Below, piece by piece: positions 53,625 to 61,734 of a DNA stretch of 64,000 nt (its first letter is position 1; every line of letters starts with the position of its first letter). A program made the position numbers and the translations under genes. The stretch spans positions 162,229 to 226,228 of the forward strand of contig CBDCHP010000004.1 of assembly GCA_965217265.1 (NCBI GenBank), given 5' to 3'. The notes beneath the pieces were generated by a model. It was given only the letters and a program-made list of their open reading frames with translations. It was not told the DNA's origin and searched no databases. This stretch comes from JAGRGG01 sp965217265. GTDB taxonomy: Bacteria; Pseudomonadota; Alphaproteobacteria; Geminicoccales; Geminicoccaceae.

Positions 53625-54700
53625 CGACGCCGAACCGGCACGACGACGTCGTCGCCTACCAAGGCGACGGCGTCACGCGCGTGTTCGCCATCCCCTTCGA
53701 CTTCGTGCGCGCGGAGGACGTGAAGGCGAGCCTGTCGGACATCGCGCCTTACATCGACGCCGAGCGGACGATCACGGGCGCGAGGAACCCGAACGGCGGC
53801 GCGTTCGACCTGGGCAAGCCGCTGGCGCTCGGCCACACGCTCACCCTCTACCGCTCGCCCGCGATCAAGCAGGACCTCGACCTCGCCGGCGAGTTCCACC
53901 CGCCGTCCCTGGAGGCGACGCTCGACCGGATCGTCCACATGGTGCTGCGCCTCAGCGGCAAGCTGCGCACGTTGGGCCGCACCTTCACCCCCGGCCAAAA
54001 CAGCGGTCCGGCGGTGCGGGTTTTCGACAGCGAAGACGTCTACATGTTCGAGGACCTGCCCGACCCGCGCGGCAAGGACGGCCACGTGCTCGGGGTGCGG
54101 CACATCATCGACGAGGCTTGGAAGTTCGACTGGCTGCCGCCCCACAGCGGCGAGGACGAGGCCGGCAACGCGGTCGTCCTCGACGACGGCTCGGTGGTGA
54201 CGTCCAAGCTCGCCGACGCGGCGGTGACGACGGCGAAGCTGGCCGACGGCGCGGTGACGGCGGCGAAGCTGGCCGCCGCGGTGATGACCTACGCCTGGAC
54301 GGCCGACGTCGACGCCGGCGGCCACGCCCTGTTCCGGCCGGTCCTGGCGGCGGCGCGCGAGAAAGCGGCGGCGCTCGCCGACGACGGCGCCTTCCTCGAT
54401 GCCGACCTGGGCCAAGCCTCGATTCAGCACGCGGTGCTCACCGGCGACCGCACGCTGCGCCTGTACGCCGAGGCCACCGCCGGCAGCTACCAAGCCGTGC
54501 GGCTCTACCTCAAGCAGGACACGACCGGCGGCCGGCTCGTCACCTGGCCGTCCTCGATCCGCTGGGCCGGGGGCGCGCCGCCGACGCTCTCGACGGCTGC
54601 CGGCCTCGTCGACGTCGTCCACCTCGGCACGCTCGACGGCGGCCAGACCTGGGAGGGCTTCGTTGCGGCGCAGGGCCTCGACGGGCTCGGCTTCGGATGA
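53621..54700 (+). CDS. Tail fibre protein with T7 gp17-like N-terminus
   Basis: This 359-residue protein starts like T7-family fibres (VVAYQGDGVTRVFAIPFDFVR; then IVHMVLRLSGKLRT), the part that attaches the fibre to the tail nozzle. A collagen-like or beta-repeat segment follows (VVTSKLADAAVTTAKLADGA, unit V-T-x-A-K-L-A-D-x-A at about 189-215). The C-terminal domain (ALTGDRTLRLY style beta strands) may bind the receptor or the next tip protein. Its ends overlap both neighbours. Confidence 0.82.
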   Translation: MTTPNRHDDVVAYQGDGVTRVFAIPFDFVRAEDVKASLSDIAPYIDAERTITGARNPNGGAFDLGKPLALGHTLTLYRSPAIKQDLDLAGEFHPPSLEATLDRIVHMVLRLSGKLRTLGRTFTPGQNSGPAVRVFDSEDVYMFEDLPDPRGKDGHVLGVRHIIDEAWKFDWLPPHSGEDEAGNAVVLDDGSVVTSKLADAAVTTAKLADGAVTAAKLAAAVMTYAWTADVDAGGHALFRPVLAAAREKAAALADDGAFLDADLGQASIQHAVLTGDRTLRLYAEATAGSYQAVRLYLKQDTTGGRLVTWPSSIRWAGGAPPTLSTAAGLVDVVHLGTLDGGQTWEGFVAAQGLDGLGFG

Positions 54701-56577
54701 GGGCGCTCACCGCCGCCGCCTTCGCCCTGCCGCCGGTCCTGGCGGTCGTGCCGAAGATCAAGGACCACGCCGTCCTGGCCGAGGGCTACTCCAACAGCGG
54801 CGCCAAGGCCTACGCCACCGGGGCGACGGGGACCTTCGCCGTCCCCGCCGGCCGCGGCCGGGGGCTTGCCGCCTTCGTCCTCTACCTGGCAAGGGAGGCC
54901 TTCGTCCCGACCCCGGAAACGCCCGAGCGCACCTTCGCCGCCCCCACCTTCGGCGGCGAGGCGATGGCCGAGGCGATCGCGCCGACGAGCGACGGCGACA
55001 AGGGCCGGCCCGGCGTCGCCGCCTACCTGCTGCCCGCCCCGCCGACCGGCGAGCAAACCTTCGCCTTCGAGGCCGGCGAGGATCTCCTCAGCCTCGCCGT
55101 CGTCCTCGTCGCCCTCGACGGGCTGGACGCCTCGCCGCTGCTCGACGCCGTGGGCGCCAGTCCCGCGGACAACGCCAGCGGGATCGAGGCGTCCTTCGAC
55201 CTCCTTGGTCCGGCGCTGCTGCTGGGGGCCGGCGTGCTGCAAGGCCATGACGGCCACCCGGCCGAGGCCGCCGGCGGGGCCCGGCTCGTGGCAAGCGGTG
55301 CGAGCAACACCGCCAACGTCTTCAACGACCTCGCCTACGCGCTGGCGTCCCTCGAAGCGCCCAAGCGCGGGCCGCGCCGGCCGGGGCTGCGCTTTGCGGC
55401 AAGCGACGGGATCGCGCACGGCTGGCTGGCGCTCAAGGGCTACGCCGGCGTCTCGGCCCCGGCCGTCGTCGCGGCATCGCCGGCGACGGGCGCCGCCGTG
55501 GGGTTGCGCCACCGCCCGCCCGCACCGGCCGCCACGCTCGACGTGCTGGCGGTCGGACCCGGCGACAACGTCCGGGCCGGGTCCAAGGACGCGGACCTCC
55601 TCATCGTCCTGCCCGAGGCGCCGCTGACCTCCGCGTGGCGCGTCGACTGCACCGGGTATCGCGGCTACTACTGCGTCGGCGGCAGGATGCCGCTCGCGGC
55701 CTTGGGCACCCAGACCGCGCCCGACGGCCGCCTGGTCCGCGGCCAGAACGCCTGGTTCCGGCTCCAGTCGCCGGCCGACGCCGTGGGCGCCTTCGTCTAC
55801 ATCGCGCGATTGCACCTGACCAACGACCCCGACCGGATCGACCCCGGCCACAGCCAGTACGGCGACGTCGTCAACACAGGCGCCGTCGTCTCGGCCGACG
55901 TCGACAACTTCGCCGCCTGGCCCGACGTCTACCTCGACAACGTCCTGGTCGAGGGCGGCCTATTCGGCTGGGGCGCCTCCCTCGTCGCGCACTCGGACTT
56001 GTGGAAGTCCGAGCGCGGCGCCAACCGCCGGCTGTTCGTCAACCGCCTCGACGCGCCGTTCGGCTACCAGCACTTCTACGGCCTGACCTACCAGACCAGG
56101 GACGCAGACGGGCTGTTCAGGCCGCACCCCTCGGCCGAGCGCCACTTCCACGACACGGTGCTGCGCCTGATCCGGACCAAGGGCAACGGCGCCAAGTGGT
56201 GGAAGGACCACCCCAAGGCCTTCTTCCTCAGCCGCGGCGACGCCAACCTGAAAGCCGGCGAGTACGAGCCGACCACCTTCCACGAGGCGGGCGTCACCGG
56301 CGGCGAGGGCGAGGGGCAGGGCGTCTTCGTTTCCGGCCGCACCGCCGCCGTCGACAACTTCCACCCGAGGGGCGGCGACTTCGCCCCGGTCCTGGCGGGG
56401 GGGGCCTGGACGTGGCCGGCCGACCCGCCCGTCTCGGGCCGGCCCTTCGTCGCCGGCCGGGTCAGGGACGGCCTGCCGCCCGTGCCGGTCGTCACGCCGG
56501 CCGACGTCGGGCCGGGCTACCGGGTCGCCGACCGCGCCGGGCTCGAAGCCCTGATCCAACACTTCAACGGAGGCTGA
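54697..56577 (+). CDS. Tail tip/receptor-binding protein
   Basis: This 626-residue protein has an N-terminal beta-rich module (residues about 30-250; GTFAVPAG, PTFGGEAMAEAI, FDLLGPALLLGAGVLQ) followed by a long Trp/Tyr/Asp-rich domain (WRVDCTGYRGYYCVGG, VVNTGAVVSADVDNFAAWPD, FGYQHFYGLTYQTRDADG). The N-terminal module is repeated in the 245-residue protein encoded at 56831. It follows the fibre gene with a four-base overlap, so a receptor-binding role at the fibre end is likely. No enzyme motif was seen. Confidence 0.65.
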   Translation: MRALTAAAFALPPVLAVVPKIKDHAVLAEGYSNSGAKAYATGATGTFAVPAGRGRGLAAFVLYLAREAFVPTPETPERTFAAPTFGGEAMAEAIAPTSDGDKGRPGVAAYLLPAPPTGEQTFAFEAGEDLLSLAVVLVALDGLDASPLLDAVGASPADNASGIEASFDLLGPALLLGAGVLQGHDGHPAEAAGGARLVASGASNTANVFNDLAYALASLEAPKRGPRRPGLRFAASDGIAHGWLALKGYAGVSAPAVVAASPATGAAVGLRHRPPAPAATLDVLAVGPGDNVRAGSKDADLLIVLPEAPLTSAWRVDCTGYRGYYCVGGRMPLAALGTQTAPDGRLVRGQNAWFRLQSPADAVGAFVYIARLHLTNDPDRIDPGHSQYGDVVNTGAVVSADVDNFAAWPDVYLDNVLVEGGLFGWGASLVAHSDLWKSERGANRRLFVNRLDAPFGYQHFYGLTYQTRDADGLFRPHPSAERHFHDTVLRLIRTKGNGAKWWKDHPKAFFLSRGDANLKAGEYEPTTFHEAGVTGGEGEGQGVFVSGRTAAVDNFHPRGGDFAPVLAGGAWTWPADPPVSGRPFVAGRVRDGLPPVPVVTPADVGPGYRVADRAGLEALIQHFNGG

Positions 56578-56579
56578 AA

Positions 56580-56831
56580 ATGCCGCTGCGCAAACCCCTT
56601 GGCGCCGACAGCTCGGCCGCCCGCTTCGGTCCGATCGTCCCCGACGACGCGGGCGACCACGAGGAGACGCGGGGCTTGTGGGTCGGCGAGGCCGGCGACG
56701 TGGTGGCGAGGAACGACGACGGCGACGACGTCGCCTTCAAGGCCGTGCCGGCCGGCACCGTGCTGCCGGTCCGCACGCGCCGCGTCATGGCGACCGGCAC
56801 GACGGCGGGCGCGATCGTGGCGCTCTACTGA
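56580..56831 (+). CDS. Small tip-module protein
   Basis: This 83-residue protein (MPLRKPLGADSSAARFGPIV, then GEAGDVVARNDDGDDVAF and VLPVRTRRVMATGTTAGAIV) resembles the spike/base-type small proteins that often accompany tail-tip genes in alphaproteobacterial phages. AACGGAGGCTGAAA upstream gives a good ribosome site. The stop shares its last base with the next ATG. Confidence 0.6.
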   Translation: MPLRKPLGADSSAARFGPIVPDDAGDHEETRGLWVGEAGDVVARNDDGDDVAFKAVPAGTVLPVRTRRVMATGTTAGAIVALY

Positions 56832-57568
56832 TGCGCCTCGGCCTGCCGCTGCTCGGGCTCGCCGCCGCGCGCCGGGCGAGGCCGAACGCCCCCGTCCTGA
56901 TCGGCCAGACCGCGCTCGTCGGCCAGACCGCCTTCGTCGAGCCCTACACCGTCTCGGGCTACGCGACGACGCTCGACGTTCCCGCCGGCCGGCGGCTGTT
57001 CGCCGCCCTGACCGGCAGGCCGGCCCCCGGCGATTTGAGCGCCACGGCCACCTTCGGCGGGCAGGCGATGGCCGAGATCGTCAACACCAAGCGCGGGCCC
57101 AACGGCGGCACGCAGAACAACGACGCCAACGTGCCGTTTTGGTGGGTCGCCGGACTGGCGGGCGCCCCCGGCGGGGCGCAGGCCTTCGAGCTCTCCTTCG
57201 CGCCCGACTGCTACGACAGCGTCCTGCTCCTGGTCGAGGCCGAGGGCGGCGACTGGCCGGGCCTCGCCGCGACCGCCGCCGTCGACCCGAACGCCCAAGA
57301 GGTCGGCGTCGGCTATGATGACGGTCGGCTGGTCCTGGCCTTCACCGGCATCCGCGGCGACGCGGCGCCCGCGACCAACACGACCGGCCTCGCCCTGCAA
57401 GAGGCCGCGCGCTCGCAGCCGGGAGGCGGGTCGAGCGCGTGCAGCGCCGCCCTGCACGCCGCCTACGTGCCTGCCGGAAGCGGTTCGAAAAGCGGCGTGA
57501 TCGACTGGGGCGACGGCGGCTCGACCGGCGTCGCCTCGGTTCGCGTCGACCTGCCCGACGCCGCTTAA
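56831..57568 (+). CDS. Tail tip protein related to the N-terminal module of the 54697 gene
   Basis: This 245-residue beta-rich protein has the same landmarks as the larger tip protein: TLDVPAG, TATFGGQAMAEI, SVLLLVEAEGGDW in place of LLSLAVVLVAL, and a final VDWG-type turn (SGVIDWGDGG). It therefore appears to be a stand-alone paralogue of that module. Serving as a second receptor-binding or capping protein is inferred from position. No enzyme motif is visible. Confidence 0.6.
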   Translation: MRLGLPLLGLAAARRARPNAPVLIGQTALVGQTAFVEPYTVSGYATTLDVPAGRRLFAALTGRPAPGDLSATATFGGQAMAEIVNTKRGPNGGTQNNDANVPFWWVAGLAGAPGGAQAFELSFAPDCYDSVLLLVEAEGGDWPGLAATAAVDPNAQEVGVGYDDGRLVLAFTGIRGDAAPATNTTGLALQEAARSQPGGGSSACSAALHAAYVPAGSGSKSGVIDWGDGGSTGVASVRVDLPDAA

Positions 57569-57635
57569 CGCCGTCTTCATCCCGCCGAGCTAGTCTTCCG
57601 CGATCGAGGTTTTGACTTGAAGGCGGCGGCCGGCG

Positions 57636-58340
57636 ATGGCGATCGCGACGATCATCAAGGACAGCGTGGGGCCGGTCCTGGGCTACCTCACGACGACGAG
57701 CTTTCGTCAGCGCACGGGGCACCTCATGACCCTGACGCTGGGGGGAATGCTCGTCGCCACGGCCTGGGTCGGCTGGACGGCGGTCCTGACCCGCACCGAC
57801 CTGCTCGACGGCTGGACCGACGCCATGATCCCCGCGGCCGACGACGCCTTCACCCCGGCCGTCCTGCGCGAGGAGGGCCTGCGCGCGGCGGCGATCGCCA
57901 AGGTGCTGGCCGAGGTGCGCCTGGAGACGGGGGCGGCGCGGGCGCTGGCATTTCGCTTTCACAACTCGACGCGCTTCCTGGGCGGCGGGCACCGGGTGTT
58001 CATGAGCGCCGTCGCCGAGGCGCTCGCGCCCGGCGTGAAGAGCGCGGTCGCCGACTACCAGGACGTGCCGCTGTCGGTGGTCGAGGGCATCCAGGCGGTC
58101 TTGAGCGGGATCTGCGTCGTCACCCGGACCGACGGCGGCAACCCGGCCTACCGCGACATGCACGGCCAAAGCGGCGTCGCCGAGGTGGTCAAGTGCCCGA
58201 TCACCGACCTCGACGGCCTCGTCATCGGCATGTGGGGCGCGTCCTACCGCCGCGGCATCGAGGCGAAGAAGGCGGCCGCGGCGATCGAGGCCCTCGACGC
58301 CCGCCACGCGCTCGTCACCGGGCTCTTCGTCGGGGGCTGA
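57636..58340 (+). CDS. Membrane-anchored protein of unknown function next to attR
   Basis: This 234-residue protein has one transmembrane segment (about 28-51, MTLTLGGMLVATAWVGWTAVL) and a cytoplasmic or periplasmic domain with a sensor-like order: RALAFRFHNSTRFLGGGHRVF, SVVEGIQAVLSGICVVTR, VVKCPITDLDGLVIGMWG. The second half vaguely resembles GAF-type domains; phage and plasmid proteins with this R-x-H-N-x-G pattern are known but uncharacterised. It is the last prophage gene and may be expressed in the lysogen. Confidence 0.6.
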   Translation: MAIATIIKDSVGPVLGYLTTTSFRQRTGHLMTLTLGGMLVATAWVGWTAVLTRTDLLDGWTDAMIPAADDAFTPAVLREEGLRAAAIAKVLAEVRLETGAARALAFRFHNSTRFLGGGHRVFMSAVAEALAPGVKSAVADYQDVPLSVVEGIQAVLSGICVVTRTDGGNPAYRDMHGQSGVAEVVKCPITDLDGLVIGMWGASYRRGIEAKKAAAAIEALDARHALVTGLFVGG

Positions 58341-58427
58341 AAGCGAAGGCTTTCAGTCTCAACGGCGGATTGACGCCGCGCGGCGACGAGGTCGGCCGGC
58401 AGGGGGGGTGATCGCAACCCGCTTTGG

Positions 58428-58498
58428 GTTAGACTAGACCCGGCAAATCATTGGCGCTATGAGGAAGAGAACAGACGAAAGCGGCAGAGGAGTCTAAC
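58428..58498. other. Integrase arm-type sites, right end
   Basis: GTTAGACTA (58428-58436) and GGAGTCTAAC (58489-58498, the inverse complement of GTTAGACTCC) repeat the word found beside attL. They lie within 95 bases of the attR core. Confidence 0.5.
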
Positions 58499-58522
58499 GC
58501 CAAATTCCGCTAAGTCTTTGAT

Positions 58523-58598
58523 GCGCCCCTAGCTCAATTGGCAGAGCAGCTGACTTTTAATCAGCGGGTTCCCGGTTCGAGTCCGGGGGGGCGTACCA
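58523..58598 (+). tRNA. tRNA-Lys (anticodon TTT); its 5' half is the attR core
   Basis: A full cloverleaf of 76 bases folds: acceptor GCGCCCC/GGGGCGT (first pair G-U), D-stem GCTC/GAGC, anticodon stem GCTGA/TCAGC with loop CTTTTAA (TTT, Lys), T-stem CCCGG/CCGGG and an encoded CCA. The first 38 bases are identical to attL, so this copy's 5' half and everything upstream are phage-derived; only the 3' half is the original chromosomal end. A phage-supplied promoter must now drive it. The gene is normal in length and should be functional. Confidence 0.93.
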
Positions 58599-58911
58599 AG
58601 ATCGAGGGCCTCGGTGGATGGCGTGCGCGCGTTCGACAGCGCCTTCCGTCTTGCCATCCTTCGGCCGTGCGACATTCTCCTTTGCCGCATCTTACAAGAC
58701 CGTGCGGCCCGCAGGTCGTCGCCCCCCTCACCCCGTCTCGTGCCGAACCGTTTGAAGTCTACCAACGCGGCCGGGTTCAAGGCCGTGGCGACGCAACGAT
58801 CACGAACGAACCCGGGGCTCTGCGACCGGCCGTCGCTGCGCCCGGGCTCGCGCGACGGGCGGGTTCGGCTTATGTTAAAGGGAGGCTAAACAGCGGATCG
58901 GAACGGGCGGC
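58599..58911. other. Intergenic region before the ETF-QO gene
   Basis: These 313 bases hold no supported gene; an antisense frame over the tRNA is a well-known artefact. AAAGGGAGG at about 58875-58883 and the AT-rich TTATGTTAAA just before it are the probable control elements of the next gene. Confidence 0.4.
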
Positions 58912-60552
58912 ATGGCTGAGCGCGAGGCGATGGAGATGGACGTGGTGATCGTCGGGGCCGGCCCCGCCGGCCTCGCCGCCGCAATCCGGCTGATGACCGA
59001 GGCCAAGGCCAAGGACCGTGAGATCGGCGTCTGCGTCCTGGAGAAGGGCTCCGAGGTCGGCGCACACATCCTCTCGGGCGCCTGCGTCGAGACCCGTGCC
59101 CTCGACGAACTCATCTCCGACTGGCGCGACAAGGGCGCCCCCTTGAAGGTCGAGGCGGCGGACGATCGCTTCGTCTACCTAACCGAGACCAAGGCGTATC
59201 GCCTGCCCACCCCGCCGCCGATGAAGAACCACGGCAACTATATCGTCAGCCTCGCCAACGTCTGCCGCTGGCTGGCCGAGCAGGCGGAAGGTCTGGGCGT
59301 CGAGATCTTTCCCGGCTTCGCCGCCGCCGAGGTGCTCTACGACGAGGCGGGTCGGGTCAAGGGTGTCGCGACCAACGACGTCGGCGTCACCAAGACGGGC
59401 GAGCAGGGGCCGAACTACCAGCCGGGCATGGAGCTGCACGCGCGCTGCACGCTGTTCGCCGAGGGCTGCCGCGGCTCGCTCGCCCGCACCCTGTTCGAGC
59501 GCTTCGACCTGCGCAAAGACGCGCAGCCGCAGACCTACGGTCTCGGCGTCAAGGAACTGTGGGAGGTCGACCCGGCCAAGCACCGACCGGGCCGGATCGA
59601 GCACACGATCGGCTGGCCGCTCGACCCCAAGACCTACGGCGGCTCCTGGCTCTACCACTTCGAGGACAACCTCGTCTCGGTCGGCTTCGTCGTCGGGCTC
59701 GACTACACGAACCCCTACCTCTCGCCGTTCGACGAGATGCAGCGCTTCAAGACGCACCCCAAGGTGCGCGGCCTGTTCGAGGGCGGCCGCCGCGTCGCCT
59801 ACGGTGCCCGGGCGCTGTCCGAGGGCGGATTGCAGTCGATGCCCAAGCTCACCTTCCCCGGCGGCGCCATCGTCGGCGACGCGGCCGGCTTCTTGAACGT
59901 GCCCAAGATCAAGGGCACGCACACGGCGATGAAGTCCGGCATGCTCGCGGCCGACGCCATCCTGACCGCGCTGGAGGACGACGCCGAGCGGGTCGAGCCG
60001 ACGACTTACCCGGACCTGTTCAAGGCGTCCTGGCTGCACGACGAGCTCCACGGCGTGCGCAACGCCCGGCCCGCCTTCAAGTGGGGCCTGTGGCCGGCGA
60101 TCGCCTACAACGCCCTCGACACCTACCTCCTGCGCGGCAAGGCGCCCTGGACCTTGAAGCATCACGGCCCCGACCACGCCGCGACCAAGAAGGCCTCGGA
60201 GGTCAGCCCGATCGCCTACCCCAAACCGGACGGCGTACTCACCTTCGATCGCCTGTCGTCGGTCTTCCTCTCCAACGCCAATCACGAGGAGGACCAGCCG
60301 GCGCACTTGACCTTGAAGGACGCTTCGGTGCCGATCGAGGTCAACCTGAAGGAGTACGATAGCCCGGAGTCGCACTACTGTCCGGCGGCCGTCTACGAGA
60401 TCGTCCGCGATTCGGACGGAAACAATCCCAAGTTGCAAATCAATGCCCAAAATTGCGTGCATTGTAAGACGTGCGACATCAAGGACCCGACGCAGAATAT
60501 CGTTTGGGTTGTACCAGAGGGCGGCGGCGGGCCGAACTATCCCAACATGTGA
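58912..60552 (+). CDS. Electron transfer flavoprotein-ubiquinone oxidoreductase
   Basis: This 546-residue enzyme takes electrons from ETF and reduces ubiquinone at the inner membrane, linking fatty-acid and amino-acid oxidation to respiration. It has the FAD-binding VVIVGAGPAGLAAAIRL at the N-terminus, the ubiquinone-site region (YGGSWLYHFEDN, VGLDYTNPYLSPF), KIKGTHTAMKSGMLAADA, and the four 4Fe-4S cysteines (HYCPAAVYE, then NCVHCKTCDIKDP). Length and order match the family fully. ATG 58912 follows an RBS-like GGAACGG. Confidence 0.95.
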   Translation: MAEREAMEMDVVIVGAGPAGLAAAIRLMTEAKAKDREIGVCVLEKGSEVGAHILSGACVETRALDELISDWRDKGAPLKVEAADDRFVYLTETKAYRLPTPPPMKNHGNYIVSLANVCRWLAEQAEGLGVEIFPGFAAAEVLYDEAGRVKGVATNDVGVTKTGEQGPNYQPGMELHARCTLFAEGCRGSLARTLFERFDLRKDAQPQTYGLGVKELWEVDPAKHRPGRIEHTIGWPLDPKTYGGSWLYHFEDNLVSVGFVVGLDYTNPYLSPFDEMQRFKTHPKVRGLFEGGRRVAYGARALSEGGLQSMPKLTFPGGAIVGDAAGFLNVPKIKGTHTAMKSGMLAADAILTALEDDAERVEPTTYPDLFKASWLHDELHGVRNARPAFKWGLWPAIAYNALDTYLLRGKAPWTLKHHGPDHAATKKASEVSPIAYPKPDGVLTFDRLSSVFLSNANHEEDQPAHLTLKDASVPIEVNLKEYDSPESHYCPAAVYEIVRDSDGNNPKLQINAQNCVHCKTCDIKDPTQNIVWVVPEGGGGPNYPNM

Positions 60553-60639
60553 GCCCTCGATCTCGGTCTTAACCGCTTCAAGCCGTGGTTGTTGTGTGTT
60601 ACGCGCAAGGTGTAGGTCCCGTGCTCGGGGCATGAACCA

Positions 60640-61734
60640 GTGGGGGCAAGAAGGCTGCTGGCGCTTCTCGACCGGCTCGGCTGCGGGGTTCTGGCCGTGG
60701 GCGCCAACGGGCGCATCGACCTCGTCAGCGTCAAGGCGCGCGTCTTCGCCGGCCTCGCCCCGAGCGAGGCCGTCCCCGGCTTGCGCGCCTACCTCGTCCG
60801 CCTGCTCGGTTCTGACGCGCACGCGGAGATCGACCGGGCCGGCACCGAGGTCGACTGGCTCCGGGGGCTAGCGTCCCTCGACGACAAGGGCTTGACGCTG
60901 TCCGCCGCCGATCGGCGCTGGTATCACCTGACGGCCGATCCTGCTGGGGTCGTGGTGACGATCTTCGACGTCACCTCGATGAAGCGGCGCGAGCTGCTGC
61001 TGACCGAACTGCACGAGCGCCTCGCCGGCGAGGGTCAGAACCTCAAACGCTTCGCGCAAGATCTGGCGGTCGCCCGCTCGGCCGCGGCCGAGGCCCTGCG
61101 TCGCCAGGAGCAGGCGAACCTCGCCTTGGAGCGCGAGATCGCCGAGCGCCGCCAGTTGGAGACCGAACTGCGCCGGCTCGCCGACACCGACCCGCTCACC
61201 GACAGCCTCAACCGGCGCCGCTTCCTTGAGATCGTCAACCAGCAGATCAAGCGCAGCCACGCGGCCGGGTTGAGGCTGACGATCCTGATGCTCGACCTCG
61301 ACCACTTCAAGCGGATCAACGACCGCTTCGGGCACAGCGTCGGCGACCGGGCGCTGATCCACTTCGCCCAGTCCGTGCGCGGCGTGCTGCGCACACCCGC
61401 CGTGCTCGGCCGGCTGGGCGGGGAAGAGTTCGCCGTCCTCTTGCCCAATTGCGACCTCAAGGCCGCGATCGGGGTGGCAAGACGCCTGAAGCGAACAGTC
61501 ACGACGCCGCTTCGCCTCGACGGCGACGGTGACGGTGACGGCGCGGAGGTGGTGCTCTCGGTCAGCATCGGCGTCGCGGTGCTCGCCGACGCCGAGGCGG
61601 ACGCCGAGCCGGTCATGAAGCGGGCCGACAAGGCGCTCTACCTTGCCAAGGACACCGGCCGCGACCGGATCGCCTGGATGACCGAGGACGCGAGGACCGG
61701 GATCGTGGACGAGACCGCGGATCAGACCGGGTAG
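60640..61734 (+). CDS. Diguanylate cyclase with PAS-like sensor
   Basis: This 364-residue protein has a PAS-like N-terminal domain (GCGVLAVGANGRIDLVS ... HLTADPAGVVVTIFDVT), a coiled coil (about 130-180) and a GGDEF-family domain with the active motif GGEEF (about residue 260) after DPLTDSLNRRRF. It would make cyclic-di-GMP from two GTP. The RxxD product-inhibition site before the motif is absent (RTPAVLGR), so feedback control may be missing. The GTG at 60640 is the best start. Its end overlaps the end of map by 13 bases. Confidence 0.88.
   Translation: MGARRLLALLDRLGCGVLAVGANGRIDLVSVKARVFAGLAPSEAVPGLRAYLVRLLGSDAHAEIDRAGTEVDWLRGLASLDDKGLTLSAADRRWYHLTADPAGVVVTIFDVTSMKRRELLLTELHERLAGEGQNLKRFAQDLAVARSAAAEALRRQEQANLALEREIAERRQLETELRRLADTDPLTDSLNRRRFLEIVNQQIKRSHAAGLRLTILMLDLDHFKRINDRFGHSVGDRALIHFAQSVRGVLRTPAVLGRLGGEEFAVLLPNCDLKAAIGVARRLKRTVTTPLRLDGDGDGDGAEVVLSVSIGVAVLADAEADAEPVMKRADKALYLAKDTGRDRIAWMTEDARTGIVDETADQTG

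Larger units (their letters stand above)
20999..58560. mobile_element. Complete-looking temperate podovirus prophage in tRNA-Lys
   Basis: The element is bounded by a 38-bp perfect direct repeat (20999-21036 and 58523-58560) equal to the 5' half of tRNA-Lys. It carries a tyrosine integrase beside the left end, recombination genes, a repressor/Cro switch, accessory toxin-antitoxin modules and a full T7-like virion module on the plus strand. The portal (537 residues) and tail-tube proteins have sizes close to T7 gp8, gp11 and gp12. No phage RNA polymerase or DNA polymerase was found. Two frameshifts, in terL and the tail-tube B gene, would block virion formation if real. Confidence 0.92.

Noticed and set aside
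58529..58780. Minus-strand open frame over the tRNA-Lys gene
   Set aside because: It is the familiar antisense tRNA artefact (ends in a PPRTRTGNPL-like string) and has no start signal or family.
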